From Hemicentrotus pulcherrimus (Eukaryota; Echinodermata; Echinoidea; Camarodonta; Strongylocentrotidae), in the NCBI GenBank assembly GCA_003118195.1, contig BEXV01000640.1, positions 37,586 through 101,585 of the forward strand: a stretch of 64,000 nucleotides of DNA, in the 5' to 3' direction. Positions within the stretch are counted from its first letter, which is position 1; each line of letters opens with the position of its first letter. Both the position numbers and the translations under genes were made by a program. Below, piece after piece: positions 40,137 through 54,408 of this stretch. The notes under the pieces are model-generated. The model saw only the letters and a program-made list of their open reading frames with translations, was not told where the DNA came from and did no database searches.

Positions 40137-41723
40137 TGACCTTTGCTAATTAGAAAGCCATGGATAGACTTTGTCTTAAAATAAACCCTGAACTGATTGA
40201 TATTTCTTATGAAGTGTCTTTCTGTATGCCCACTTTGAAGTATAGAACAAGCTTCCTATCAAGAATAAAAAGGTGTCTACCCGATCCATGGCAACAGGCT
40301 TGATGCATGTACCTTTTGTGTCTTAGGGCCATGATAGTTATTCATTTTTCATCTGTTTTGTGCAATATTGGAAAGCATAAAATATTGAAATGGAGCCCTT
40401 CTTTTGATGTAAGAGAAGATACAGGAAAGAGTATAAGAGCTGTGGCATACACAAAAATAGCTTTTAGCCACTAAACGTGCTTTGGAAGAGTGAATCTTAG
40501 GGTCATTACAATAACGGGTTTGAAAACCTGAGATTTAAGGACACTATCAATTCTTTTCTTTTTTTTTTAATTCTTATATATAGTGTAATATTATCTTGAA
40601 TATTCTTCTTTATACTTAGATGAACATCAATATAAAGTTGAATAAGAAAGTGACCAAGTGAAGAAAAACAAACAGCAGCAATAGTTGCTACATCTGCTAG
40701 GTTGGTACATTATCTAACCGAATAGAAATTGATTCCAGATTTGTTGGTTAAGAGATAAAAGGACATTACATTGATAGGCATTTTGTAGACATACATGTAG
40801 TCTCCTTCTTGCTGCCAACAATTGGGACCTTTTTATGGTTGAAATAACACAGACACCTGCTTCCAAAGTGACTGACTTAATTTCATTTCCACCATCTTCA
40901 AGCTTGCCCCATCGCCACGGAAACCCGTGAGAATAGGCCCATGTCAATTCTCTACACAGGAGGTTAATGATGCATAGAGGATGAGCCAAGCTACTATACT
41001 TTTATCCTCGATCCTGACCTACACAGAGAAACACTTGCCCCATTCAGACTGCCAGTTTTGATAGTATAGCTATACAAGAATTGCATAGCTATACAACATG
41101 AAACGTCATACAGAGAAAAAACATGTTTGAGCATCGTTTCAAACAAAAACAAAATGATAAAGAATCAAGGTCCTGCTGCAATCTGCAAACATCATATCGT
41201 ATGAAGTTTTAATAAGTAGGCGGGGCTTATTGTGAGCATACGCTGCTGATTGGCCAGCATTCGTGTCAACTGACCTCTTCAAAACTAGTTTCTTTATATA
41301 TTTTTAATGACGTCATCGTCATCCAGTCAGCACACCCCCTTTGGCTCTACGATGATTCTTTATATTCTTTTTAGTCTGAACTGGCTATTGGAGGGTGTCA
41401 AGGTATTCTAAACAGATTTTTCACGGGTTAACAGGATGAAGTGTGAGCTGTACAGGAGATTAGATGTTGACACATTATTTTCTTCCTTAATTCCACCACA
41501 TTGATTACATTAAAAGTCAGGGACACATTAGAATGCTTGATTTAACTGGCCTTGATAAAAAGAAAATGTTGCCTGGCAGGTGTATCACACTTTTTTAAAT
41601 TGATCTGCTATCCCTCTTTGACTAATCATTACTTGGTCCAAGTCATCACTTTTTATAGGGGATGTATATGATATATGTATATGTATAATCAGAGATTTAT
41701 TGTATCAATGTATTATGAGTTAG

Positions 41724-41750
41724 TGCCCTTCTGGCTCCCAATGGAAAATA
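41724..41750. repeat. AGAAGGGC hairpin element, right arm only
   Basis: GAGTTAGTGCCCTTCTGGCT followed by CCCAATGG matches the right arm of the hairpin family. The left arm is not recognisable. Confidence 0.4.
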
Positions 41751-42451
41751 CATAAGATATATGTGTGGCTATGAAAGTCAGTTTGGGGTGATTTGCTGCC
41801 TAATGAGTACTAAAAAAAACTGCAATAATTGCTCTCATTTCTTTGAAATACATCAATAGAGATTAGATATAGTGCCTAGCCATCAAAAAGATTTAAGGAG
41901 GTATTTATTGATGAAATATTTGAAGAAAAAATAGACATTCATCGTTCCAAAGCCCTTTTAGCTAATCGTCATGTTGCTGGCAGAAGGGTGTTTGTTCTAG
42001 CAAGGGACTTTTTGACATGTCAATACAGAAAAAAAAATCACTGCAAACATGCCCTTGTGCTAGGCATACAATGTTTAATACAAAGTTAGAAAACTAGCCT
42101 GATTTGTGAATTTTTGGACTTACATTCTTATTTAACAGAATTCACACTAATTTTAAGAGTCCTATCTCCTATATTAGAGTCATATTAGTTATATGATTGA
42201 ATTATTATCTTTTAAAATTCAATCTACTCACTCCTGCTACAGTACATCAGCATAGCATCATCACATTGGCTTATGATAGGCAGAGAGATTTATACTCGGT
42301 GAAACTCCGCCAAATTGGGTTAGTCTGAGAAATCAATATTGTTAGTGAGAATTTACCAGCTTGTCATCGCCTCAGCTCTATTACAAGAATGCCATTTTGG
42401 AAGCAAATTCAATGATCACGTTAGTTCAGGAAAATGATGAAGATGATGAGC

Positions 42452-42452
<1 letters not shown>

Positions 42453-42484
<32 letters not shown>
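42453..42484. repeat. (GA)n microsatellite
   Basis: About 16 perfect GA units. Confidence 0.95.
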
Positions 42485-42488
<4 letters not shown>

Positions 42489-45400
42489 AGAGATAGATAG
42501 TGAGTGAGATAGATATAAAAAGAAAGATTAAAACAGAATACAGAGAAAAGGCAAGCTAAACCTAGAAAAGAGGGTTTGAAGACTACATTGGGAGATGATT
42601 CCTGTAAAGTGTAGTTGGTATGAAGTGTTTAAAAGAATTATTTTTTAAAATATGATCAAAATGTTGAGTATTGTCTAAGGAGGGAATGAAATCGTGAGTT
42701 AGATATATAACAAAGTTAAGATAAATAATGGTGATGTTTAAATCAAGATATAGGAGAAAAGAGCCACACAAAAATTATGCAAATGAGAAATGATAGAAAA
42801 AATGATTAAAAAATGGAAACTATTTGGGAGAGAATGAGACAGAACAAGTTGATTTGGGACAGAGAGATAGTATAAGAAACAAAGAGGGAGAGTGACATTG
42901 CAGGAAAAAGTATAAAAGTGACTGAAATGGAGGAGAAAGAAAGAGACAGAGGGGAAAGATAGAGAGACATCGGATGAGGAAGAGAAAGAAAGAGAGGGAG
43001 AGAGAGAGGGAGAGAGAGAGTAGATGAGAGGATGAGAGTAAGAGTTGGAGATGGAATGGAAGAGAGCAGTTGAGTGATGGAAGATTATTTTCCATAATTA
43101 TAAGGTCTAGTAACCAACATGTGTTTGTAATGGTCACCTGAGGTTAAGCATGTCTGCAGGCTAGTATCTTTATACCATCATGAATTTGGCCTAAATCAGA
43201 GAATTTCTCATTCCTTAGACGTCAGTTCAGACACAGAATATGTCAGATATTCAGATAGAACATATCTGTTTGGAGACAGAAAGACATTAACCAATATGCA
43301 TGTACTATAGCACATACATATATCACTCTTTTGGTTCTGAACAGAACAGGTTGTAAGTTTGTTCAGATGATATAATTGAAATCTTATTAACCCATTCAAT
43401 ACTAAATGTGTTTTTTACAATGCTTGTCTCTTTGGGTATTTAGTATGTAGTGTATGCATAAGGGCAGGATCCAAAGTGTTCATGATGATATATGATGGAC
43501 TTGTTTTCAACAATAATAAGTAAAATAACACATTTAATGATGAATCACAGAAATTTGAACAAACTATCATTTTGGAAGCATGGAGAGGAAAATCCTAATT
43601 GAATAGACTGGCAAATTGTTAATTTAGAAGCAAAATCCTTTCCATTGCATACCACAAGGGTCTGCAGAAAAGATATTGGTATTTTAGTTTCATTGCAATG
43701 ATTATTATGTGCACATCTAGGTCACTAATCCTACTATTTGAAGTGAGCATGGTTGAAATTGGGGCAATCAAATTAATATAAATCCACCCTTCTCTCCAAA
43801 TTTAACTTCCAGTGCTTGAGGAAGGAAGAAAGGTTTTACTTTCCTTTGTGAAGCCTCTCTTCATTTTGAATAGTGCATTAATCTATCCTTATAATGGCGG
43901 GAATTGACAAAATTGCTTTAGTTTTGAAATCCCTGTCCACAAGTTTTGGCCTTATTTAAAATGAAATATTGTCATCCCTTTTGCAATTTTCTAACACGTG
44001 TTTTGGTACATGTGTATGTTAGATTTCTTGCTGCTAATTCAATTTGGACAGATTTTGCACATGCCATTTGAAATGTTTGTGAGGCAACAGATATTGATAT
44101 TCAAGTATCCCATATCCATCATTGGCACCTCCATGTTGAGTAGAAAGAAGTGATTTGGTAAAATCCAAAGCTTGATCCTGGGGGTAAATTTACATATACC
44201 CACCAACTCTTTCACTAAATCTGAAAGGTTAGTCCAACACATCCTGTATGAGCAGAAAGGACACACATGGACAAGGGAAGGACTTTTTGCAGAAAACAAA
44301 TATTCCAAAGTTTTTGACAGTTTCCCCTTCTTTCAATCCTCTTAACCCATTTCAGTCTTTACATCATCTATTAAAGTGAGAGCTTATTGCTTGAGCAATT
44401 TTTTGGAAAAATGTATAAATTTGACCCAAAATGTACTTCCACCCTTTTGACAGGCACATTACAATCTACCTTCTCCAGGTATTGCATAGAAGAAAAGAGA
44501 CGGTGCCCTGACAGTCATGCATTCCAAGATGAAGGCCTCATTTATGATATGAAATGAAACATGATACCACACTATCATGTGTGCACTCTAGGGGAATATT
44601 AACCCATTAAAGCAGAAAGGTGTTAATGAGACGGTAACCTTTAAAAATGCCCATCTCTATGAACATGATCAGAAGTATCTCACTGGCGCTGGCTTACGGC
44701 ATGCTGCACGCCAAGTGTGACAAGAAATCATTCTGAGTCTTGTGTTTATTCATTGATCTTGAATTACAGTGAATGATTTCATTGATGTGAATTGGAATTC
44801 GCTTTTTACAAATATTGGTCATGTAGAGGTACTCAAGTTGTGGGGGAAACTACTTTAGCTCTCTATATGTATATTAGATACGGAATCATTTCAGATGTAC
44901 TGAACCTGCATAAGGAGCCTTTGACTTCAACAACCTTAGTTGGAAATGTACTGAACCAGCTTCATCATATAAGAGGCCTTTTGCATTATCAATGTTACTT
45001 CAAGTGTGAGGTTTTGAATCCTGTTGGGAATTCACGAGCCAAACACGGACTTTGAAGCATTGAGGTGTACTGCATTGAGAAATGTATTAAATATGCATGA
45101 TTTGCTGAGTCATGTTGTATAATGCTTTTTCTTTCATACAATCTTTCTCAATATCGAAGCCCGAGTAGACTGTTTCATAATCTGTTACACAGGGTGAATG
45201 GAAAATAGCAGGTGGTTTTAGTAATCTTTCACAGGAAATGTTATGCTTTAGTGGGTTAAATCTCCATCCTAGCTTAAAAGTGAAATAATGTGGTATAAAA
45301 ATGCCTGTCCTTTTTTGTGTAAAATGCAAATCAGTTTTATGATTATGATGGTTGATATGAAGAAATATTTTGCAGAGAACTAACCAATTACAAAAGAAAA

Positions 45401-46813
45401 GAGGATTACAATTCAGCCCGTGAAATCCTATGTATGATACATGTTTTTAAACTTGATAATAATAAATAATAATAATAGCCTAATAGTCCACTCCAAATGT
45501 TAATTAAATCAAAACGGAAATTCTTTTTGCCCAATTGACACTGTAAGGGTTAATAACACTCCAAAATGGATATCAGGGGTGCAGAAAAGCCCCTCTTGAA
45601 TTATGATTTACCCTCTTCTGATCCCAATTGCTCTTAGATTACCTGACTAAGCGGGGTATATGAGATTGTATCTAAAGAGAGAGCAAGAAGTCAGTGGAAT
45701 ATCTATTGTTTATGGCAAATGGGGACAGTGATGATTTATGATGTTTGATATTTCTAGATCACTTAGCCTCCTGTTTGTATACAATGAAAGCAGTGATTTA
45801 TAGCTAGGTACATGAAAGGGTACAATGTACCTCCTTAATGGCCATTCCCATCCCCTTCAATTCAGATGCTAGATAACTCCTTCCATTCCCCAAATCCTCG
45901 TATTTCAATTGCTAATCTGACATTGTCTGATACTGTTCATTTATCTGTCCTCTTCTACTTAACTTCAGGAGACCTTCCACAAAAGAGAAGTCACTGGTGG
46001 TTAAAGGTGAAAAATCTATATGTTCAAAGTATCTATTTTCATGCACCCAGGCCAATAGCATTTTTGAAAGTTTGTTGAAAGATGTGTAGTCGTGTAGCTA
46101 TAAAACAATTTTATGAATAACTGTAACTATAACCCCAAGGGATATATAAAAAATGCAACTGTCACATATAAATTATGGCATTGCACTAGATGTGAGGCCA
46201 AAGATATGTTAGGCAGATATTGCTAAATAATGCTACACATGGGGTTTATCCTCATCAACTATATTCAAACTTTTCTGAAACCAGATTTACAATGATTACA
46301 GATCGGTGATCAAGAAAAGTTGGATGCATTTCAAACAAAGTAGCGCTAAGTGCTGCTATTGCAAACAGGTTCAGGGATAGATGTAAAATGAGTGTTTTTT
46401 CATCAATATTCTTCCTTAAAAGTGCACTAGCGTAAAGGAGATACCATGCAATTGTTTTGCTTTTTCTCCCTCTCTGTGTGCTGGACTGCACGGAACGTCT
46501 GTAATCTTACCTTGGATTGTCCATTATGTTCATCCCCACTCACAGATCAATATTAAAACCCAGATTATTTAGTTCATCCCTCCTTCCATCAACTTCTCAC
46601 TTAACATGCTCTCTATCTCTATGCCGACCTGTCCTAGTCTTGGAGCTCAATCTCGTATTCTCCACCACAGTAGAGAGGGACGCTCTTTGCATCGGGGTCA
46701 GGGAAAGATGGTGGGATGTACACAAATGTTGAGTAGTGTCTCAGATTGTGACGTTTCTACCTGATGCTTTTAGAGTGCTTGTGTCTTACAGCAATTTAAC
46801 CATGAGATAGATT

Positions 46814-46816
<3 letters not shown>

Positions 46817-46845
<29 letters not shown>

Positions 46846-46930
46846 GCAATGAGTCAGAGAGAATGAAAGAAAGAGGAAGAGAGGAGTGGGGGAAAGAGAC
46901 AGAGAGAGAGACAGAGGGAGAGAGACAGAG
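46817..46930. repeat. GA microsatellite region
   Basis: A perfect GA run (about 46817-46845) followed by GACAGAGAGAG-type sequence. Confidence 0.9.
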
Positions 46931-47320
46931 CAGAGAATCAAAAGAGAGAAAGAAGATGTAGAAATATATAAAATAGACAATATATGCAAACAACATAAAT
47001 TAAAATTGTCATAACATACAATTAAAAAAAGTTGGTATTAGTCTACACTTGTGAATGGATATTCAGGGCTCAATATCCCTTATTTCCTCATTGCCTATCT
47101 CAATGTCCTCATGTCAATGAAGCATTCTTCCAGCCAGCTCAAACAACTTCCATGAATGCAAATAGAGAAAAATGGTCTCTCTCAAAAAGACTAGGCATCA
47201 TCCACACCAGATCATCTGTCTACCACAGGAGGCCAATTTAGAGAGAAGGCACGTATCAGCCAACGACGAAGAGATGATAATTGAAAAACAAACTTTGGCG
47301 TTATTTGTACACGAAATGTA

Positions 47321-47326
47321 GAGGGA

Positions 47327-47368
<42 letters not shown>
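47321..47368. repeat. GA microsatellite
   Basis: GAGGGAGAGGG leading into about 20 GA units. Confidence 0.95.
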
Positions 47369-47370
<2 letters not shown>

Positions 47371-49366
47371 TCTGGCACAGAATAGGATACGTTTATAGAT
47401 GATATGTTTGCATGTTTGCCATATCATTCTCGTCTCCTCTTATGCAATTAATTTACTTACAGGAGAAATAAAATTGCTTTTTATGAAGCATTTACTGAAT
47501 CATATTTCTTTCTCCTCTACTGCATAATAAGAATAGGAGAGAACAGTTTTCTGTATGGGTGTGTTGGGGGAGGGAGGGAGGTAAATGGGTGTGGATGCCA
47601 GAGTTCATATTCTGATAACATATTTTATATTTGCTTTAGAGGGGGATATTAATAAAAAAAAATCTATAAGCTCTTTATTCCTCAATGGACTGTGCCATCG
47701 TGGCAACTTAAATGATTGGTAGACAGCAACTTAATTGGTTGACATGTAGGTAAACCCTAGCGAAATTTGCAATTTACAGTTTGTTATGCCAATAAAAACC
47801 ACAATGGGCAAAATCTGATGTACGTTGCTATTAGGGTTCGCATACATTATGAAGCGGAGTTCTGAACATAAATAAACACATCATTTCACTTTATATTTGG
47901 TCTGATCTCCACTCTTGTAGGGATATAAACCTCATACAATAATCAGATTTACTAATTACTTAGATGTGGTCAGTAACATATGGCACAAAAAAGGCTTGGA
48001 CTGTGTCTACCATAAAGATGAAATAATTTTTCAAAATGGCACCCTAGGTAACAAATCCAATTTCCAAAGAAAATGTAATCCTTCTATTTAATGCATTTGA
48101 AAGTCCATATGACTGTATCACTAAATTGTGCCATTCCAATATCCATCTTTTTTATGGTTCAGAGGAGATCACATTTATTATGGCATCCACATTCCGGATA
48201 GATCTGGTCAAATTGCCAATGCTATCAAGCTGATAATGAAATTTGAAGAAGCATATTTTGTTTTCTCATTTCTTCCTCATTTATTACGACGGAGGGTCTA
48301 GCAAATTTGATTGCCACAAACTAAACACAAAAATGAATTTAATCAAGAGAGTGATTACTTTTGGTCTGTGAGGTAATTCCTATCAATTTACTGGCTTTGA
48401 AGGCAGATGAAGCCAATGTAATAAAGACCTGTATTATTAGCTTCCGATGCTTGCATACTTTGCCTTCTAGATGTCATCGAACTATGGCTTTTGCTTTTTA
48501 AAACATCAAATACTGTGACAGTCTGTCATGTATAAATAAATGAGATTGAGCTTAAAATGTAGCAGAAGCAATATGCAACTTCCATGAAATATTAAGAGGG
48601 TATTCTATTAGGAAAACAAAGTTGTTCTTATAAATATGATTTAATGGTATTGTAATGTTTGTTATGACTTACTCAAATGTATGTAAGTACATGTACACAT
48701 TCATAATTGTCTGCCTTTGCACGTATTGGGTTTTTGTCAATTAGTAACATATCTTGAGTAATGAGGACGAAAAACAGTTAAAGTTTGAAAATGGTTATTT
48801 ATATGAATTTAACCTTCAAGCATAAAGATCCTGATTCATGGTTAGTGTGGTAAAGTGGCTGAGGGAAAGTTGTGGCAAAACAAAATGGTACATCAAGTTG
48901 CTCTGTATTAGTGCTAGGTGAAAGTAAACTGTTTTGCTGACATTAAATCTTTGCAATTTTAGCCACCCAAGTACTTTCACATCTTACCCAGATTGAGTTA
49001 GAACTGGTTATCTTTGTAGGTCACTACGTATGGAATAGGCTCATTATGGTAACAATGACAGACTAATCTTTTCATGAAACAGTTATAAAGCACATTTATA
49101 AAGTCAATGAAATTCATGTGATGAGTCAAATGATGTTATACACTGTCAAAAACTTCTGTATATGGGGTTGACCATATTTGTATCTGTTCTACATACCGGT
49201 ACATGTACATTATGTGTTTGGATACTAACAGGGAATGATATTTAGGGTCAATGTTCCGAGAGGTCTATCTCCTGCACTTTTCAGTGCTGATCATTAATAG
49301 TCCTTCTTGTCTTGTCTAGTCACACTATACTATCATACGTTCTTCATCTTGTATCTCCCTGTACAG

Positions 49367-49571
49367 CTGTAAACATCCGCTTCCCTCGTTTCTATGGCAG
49401 CTCTTACCTCTCAATACCGGTACCCACCTCCAAGCTCTACCAGTCCTTCTACATCACCATCTCCTTCAAGCCGGAGTCTCTCAATGGAAGGCTCTTGTTT
49501 GCTAGTCAGGAGGAAGATGGCAAAGGGGATTACATGGCTGTCGGTCTGGTCGATGGAAAGGCTGTCTTCAG
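49367..49571 (+). CDS. Exon 3: laminin G domain 1, N-terminal part
   Basis: The exon starts in phase 1 after TCCCTGTACAG and ends in phase 2 before GTATGTT. It encodes 68 residues beginning VNIRFPRFYGSSYLSIPVP, the usual opening of a laminin G / LNS domain (F-x-G-x-S-Y first strand). ITISFKP, then NGRLLFASQ, GDYMAVGLVDGKAVF follow. These match the I-x-F-x-x-x-x-x-x-G-x-LL and D-x-x-x-x-x-L-x-x-G-x-V/L pattern of agrin, perlecan and pikachurin LG domains. It directly continues the EGF of exon 2, giving the EGF-LG order of this family. LG domains bind alpha-dystroglycan, integrins or heparin in relatives; the ligand here is unknown. Confidence 0.93.
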
Positions 49572-51866
49572 GTATGTTCATTTTGTTCACCTTTTTATAT
49601 TTCCTTCCAAAGAAGTTATTGAAATGGATAATCTGTTACAGCAAAGCCTTGGAACTGCTCAACAGACACATGAAACATGGTCTTAATAAGCAGGTAGTCT
49701 TTATACGGTTGTATGACTGTTTCTGAGACAATTGCTATACGTACATTTTCAAACATTAAAGGAATGCCACACTTTTAAACTAAAACCCAATTTCAAACAT
49801 CACCATAATCCTATAGTTTTCATGATCTTTTTAATATTTTCTTTGTAATTGATGTTCCCATTATTTGTTGTCATTGATTCGTAAGGTTAGTCATCTACAA
49901 TGTTTGTCATCTTAAGCTCATCTATAGTATCACAGTTTATTATTTTGGAGGGGAATGCATGGTTAGTTTAAAGATTTGTGAAGAATGGAATTTTCCTTTG
50001 TGAAAGCCGCCTTGTCAACTTCAATATTAAGGCTTCCTTTGTCATGTACAATGTTTCTTTGTTCTTTTGTTAAACTTTCACCTATTTATCAATCTGTTAA
50101 TGTTATATTAATGTTCTTTCACGTCATCAGTGGAGGTTTGGTTGTGAAGTAGAAATAAATTATTGATATGTAAACTTTGTTAAACTATATCTGTCGAATG
50201 GTGAAAAACCCATCTTTACCTAGAAAAAAATGTTAGGATTTAATAGAAACAAGATCAATCACACCCCCGTTTCAAAGGAACCCTTTATTCTGTTCATCTC
50301 TAGAATGACTTTTAACAGTACCAAAAAATTTTTGTGGGTTTAGCCTCAAGATCAATACGATTCTCCAAAAAGCAATCATAATCTTTCATATCCTAAATTC
50401 TCACAATAGGAAGATTTTCACTCAATGTCATCTGATTATTTTCTATCATAACACTGGAGTCAGATCTCCTTGTTGTGGTTTACAAAGAGCTTCTGCTTAA
50501 AAGTCACCCTTTAGAAAACCTTACAGATCTTTTACAGATCCCTTACCCTACAGACAATGTCTCTCTCTCTCTCTCTCTCTCTCTTCGTGATGAATTATTC
50601 AAAGGCTTTCTTTCTAGAGATGGTTTGTACTTACCTTTGTCCATTTTGAAAATTGCTTGAAAATCCTTTCTAAGCTGTGCTGACCTTTGAGAATAATGTT
50701 GTTTTGTCTATCCTTCTGAGAGAAACACAGAAAATACCTTCTGTATTTTGTCATTGCACTTAGTAAGGATTATACATATAAGCAAGCCAACAAACTACAA
50801 TATTTTATATAAGATGAAATGTTAAAGTCTTCTGACATTTATACGAACATGACCAGGAAATGAATTGTAACAAAGTGAAATGACGAACCGTTCTCATGTT
50901 CAAATTCTCTTTGACGGTATTGTTCAGTTACTGGAATATATCATTTTCATGTACCGGTATGCTCCTTAAAGTTCGTAAAACGTACTGAGCTACAAGTGTA
51001 CCTACTTAAACACCCCCATTCCCTGATGCCTTTTAGCAAGAAGTGTATACCTGTTCCGCTTCTTCATGATAGATGCGTCACCCGTATATATTGCGGATTG
51101 GGTTTATTACCCCTCAAAAAGGCTATTCTTACCCCTTCCAAAGAGCCTTTATTACCCCTTCATAGAGCCTTTCACTCCATCTCATAGCCAAGGTTAACAA
51201 ACTATTCCACCCTAGGCCAATGTTATCTATCATTACCATTCTATCATAATCTGGATCAATTCTTCATTATAATCCCTGGTATTAACTCCTATTGATGTCA
51301 AATTGTGGTGTCTTGACTTATGAAGAAAGGTGATGTACCTTCATAATGGATTGTAATTATGATGGTGCCCAAATAAATCATGGATTCACCGACTCAATAC
51401 CTAACAGTGTCATAAATTTCTTTTTGCATTATTATGATATGGAGGTGGTTGGATTTATGTCCTGTCCTGTGAAGTCAGATGTACAGTATATATATACCAT
51501 CCTTTGTATCTTCAGCCACAAGGGAATCAGAAATGCAAAGTCCAGTAGTTGTGTGGGTGTTGTGGTTTTCAGGAAAAGCCTTCTTTTTTTAAAAGTCTAG
51601 GGCAAGTTTGACAGATGTTTCTATAGCATTGGAAAAAACTTTATTAAATAGAATTATGTGGGTGTTAGGGGGGATTGTAGAGAAATCATGACTAATCCAC
51701 ATTCTTATTCAGTTATACAGCTTTTGGTCATTCATTGTCCCAGTTCCATTATTCAAAATTCTGAACGCTTGGTATCATGCCTGATTAAATTATTGCATTG
51801 TGGGTCAAAGTGTACCCCCTCCTTAATATTGACTACCGGTATAGATTTTCTTTCTTCATTCAGTTT

Positions 51867-52257
51867 AAAGGGATCGTTTAACAATGTTAAATCTGAGATA
51901 CACGGCCCTACGTGTTATCAGTGTCTGTGATATGGTGTAATATTGAAGCCCTCAAAAAAATTGGCTTCAAAATGATCCAGAATTGCCCCAAAAAAGTTAA
52001 AAATCTTTGAGTGACTGGTTTTTACCATACTTGGTACTCGTTTTCCCCAATAGACTGTAGTGTTATGAAAACCGTCAGGTAAAGGTTTTTCAAAATTTGT
52101 AATTCAAATCATAAATATTTTCATAATCAGACAGGCGATCAGCTTGTAAAAGTGATGGTGTTCCTGACTGACCTAAAGGTTTATAATTATCATTGCAGCA
52201 TGAGATAGATCCAGAATTTTTTTTTCAGAATCTGAGACAAAGTTACCGGATCCCTTT
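51867..52257. mobile_element. TIR element AAAGGGATC, copy 2
   Basis: Same ends (AAAGGGATCG and CGGATCCCTTT) and mostly the same interior as the copy at 23559, but about 57 bases longer because of a segment after CAAAATGATCCAGAATT. Both copies are probably immobile relics of one non-autonomous family. Confidence 0.8.
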
Positions 52258-53098
52258 AATAATAATTGATGATGAACATTTTGCCTTGTTTAATATGTTT
52301 AAGAGCAATGTAAATCTTTTGCTGATAGTCAGAATGCATTATATATATATGTTAAGTGTATTAGTAAATTTCCTACTTGCCCTAAATAAATAACCCATAG
52401 GTTAACCCAGTTATCGAATATAGGAACAACACCGATACAGACAGGGTACATTATGACTTCCATATAGAGCACAGACATTGATGACATCATGAAGACTGGA
52501 CTAGGACATGATGTATAATAATAACATAGGCATGTGTGTCCACATCATCTCTGCCGCTCTATTAACAGTACTTTAATTGGATTTATGCATTGGTAACAAG
52601 CCTACCTAAACAAGATGAGGCTCCACGACCGGGATTTATTGCTTGCTTTGTCATCCTTCCGTAAACTGAAGCAGCAGGGTGAATTCAATGTAAATGACTT
52701 TGAATGAAAGGCTGATGAAAGTAGCTGCACAGTTTAATGACCAGCTTCTGTTTTGATTCATAGAACTTGCAGTAATATGTAGCCATTTAACAAGCTGAAC
52801 ATTTTAATTCAATTTTAAAGTAAAAGTTATAGAAGCAATACAAGAGTAAGCTAACTTATTTCCATGCAAAATCATTTAGTTAGTTGCTCATCTAAAATAG
52901 AATTAATTATGAGGAAAGGAGCTTCATTAAAACTTAATCAGATCAAATCACAAATGAGATATATATGTTCATCATTGATATTTTGTCCACAATTTGAGTG
53001 GAAAAAGTTTGCCAATTTTTGGTTAAATGGAGTTACATAAAAATAAAAGAAGAGTGCAGTTTTCTTATATTTCAATTAGAATTAGAATTTTACAAATA

Positions 53099-53175
53099 TC
53101 TCTGTTTGGAGCCAGAAGGGCATTTACTCATAACACTTTTCACAGACTTAGTGCCCTTCTGCCTATAAACAGATA
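53099..53175. repeat. AGAAGGGC hairpin element, copy 3
   Basis: Left arm ATCTCTGTTTGGAGCCAGAA continues GGGCATTTACT; right arm is ACTTAGTGCCCTTCTGCCTA then TAAACAGAT. The arms pair over about 28 bases around a loop of about 20. Confidence 0.75.
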
Positions 53176-54117
53176 GAAGAAGAAAAGTAATTTAAAGATA
53201 GTAGATAAATCAATAGAATGAAGTCTTAGATATATCAAATCTATGTTCAAAAACTTAGAACTGTTGTATGATTATGTTACAAGTTCATTATCAAAACAAC
53301 TATTTTGTGTAACCTCAGTCGCACATTTAGAGATACATGTATGTAAAGATGAGTTATCTCTTTGCTAACAAGCGATGAGATGGTTTGAAAGGAAGACAAA
53401 CAGAGAAGGAGATCAATAAAATGTGGCTCCAAGATGGTATGCACGTGCTGCATGCACGTCTGAACCCAGACAAATCGTGTAGAACTTGGTGGAAAGAGTC
53501 GCCGCATTGCCCGGAGTGTGTTTACAAATTGAGCCCCTCACGCTTGATGTCTTAATTGTGGAGAACTGGACGGTTAGCCAGGTTTCTCTTTATATCTCCC
53601 TCTAAATGACTCTGAAACTGGCCTTGGATACCTCAAAGTGAATCGATACAATCAATCTGTACGAATTTGTAAAGAGATTCTATTACACCGTCGTCGGCCT
53701 ACCATAAAAGTCTTGGATTGGTGAGGGTGTTTTGAGAAAGTGAGAAACTTAAATTAAATTGACTTTTTTTTTCTCTGCACCTTCAGAATTTTCTATAAGT
53801 GGGTTTCTTGGAATCTTGCTTTTCTTCAACCCAATGGAATATTCTCTTCCACGTTTGTTTGATGTTTTCTTCATCGCCATACTCTATCTATCCATCTCAT
53901 TATCACACTCTATCTCTCTCTTTCTCTTTCTCTCTCTTTCCATCTCTCTCCACCTATTTTCTTTCTTTCTCTCACAGACTCCTCTCCTGTGGCTACAAGT
54001 GTTATTTCTCGCTCGATATGACTTACATTATAATAATCACCTATCAATATTGTCATTGTTGATGTTGATGTATTACTATCAATATCATCAACAGTCTTTA
54101 TCTTTGTCATCATCATG

Positions 54118-54196
54118 TCATCTGTTTGGATAAAGAAGGGTATTAATTCATATACTTTTTAACATAGTCAATGCCCTTCTGGCTTTAAACAGATGA
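54118..54196. repeat. AGAAGGGC hairpin element, copy 4
   Basis: Left arm TCATCTGTTTGGATAAAGAA continues GGGTATTAA; right arm is CAATGCCCTTCTGGCTTTAA then ACAGATGA. The terminal TCATCTGTTT/AAACAGATGA pair is perfect. It lies about 210 bases before exon 4. Confidence 0.75.
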
Positions 54197-54408
54197 GTAG
54201 TACTGGTCATTGTCTGTTGTACCTTATCATTACCTTTATCAATTTATCATTCATCATCATTATAATCATAGTCAACATTAAACTTTCTTCTTCCTCTTCC
54301 TCTTCTTCTTGTTCTTCTCCTCCCCTTTCCCTATCTCCTGCTTCATATATGAGCAATATTTATTATCATTTTTTATCATTCTCATACGATTTCGATCCTC
54401 TCTTGAAG

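Larger units (their letters stand above)
30330..49366 (+). other. Intron, 19 kb
   Basis: Phase 1 intron between GTAAGTC and a TCTCCCTGTACAG acceptor. It holds GA/GACA microsatellites (31540-31800, 36600-36700, 42453-42484, 42960-43020, 46817-46930, 47321-47368), short tandem repeats (33176-33237, 40083-40136), hairpin elements (39896, partial at 41724) and an X-box (38959). I saw no supported exon or RNA gene; most of it is unique AT-rich sequence. Confidence 0.6.
49572..54408 (+). other. Intron, 4.8 kb
   Basis: Phase 2 intron. It contains a short CT run (50561-50583), a three-fold TTACCCCTTC / GAGCCTTT tandem (51102-51175), the second copy of the AAAGGGATC element (51867-52257), CT-rich sequence (53889-53950) and two hairpin elements (53099, 54118). 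No additional exon was supported. Confidence 0.65.
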
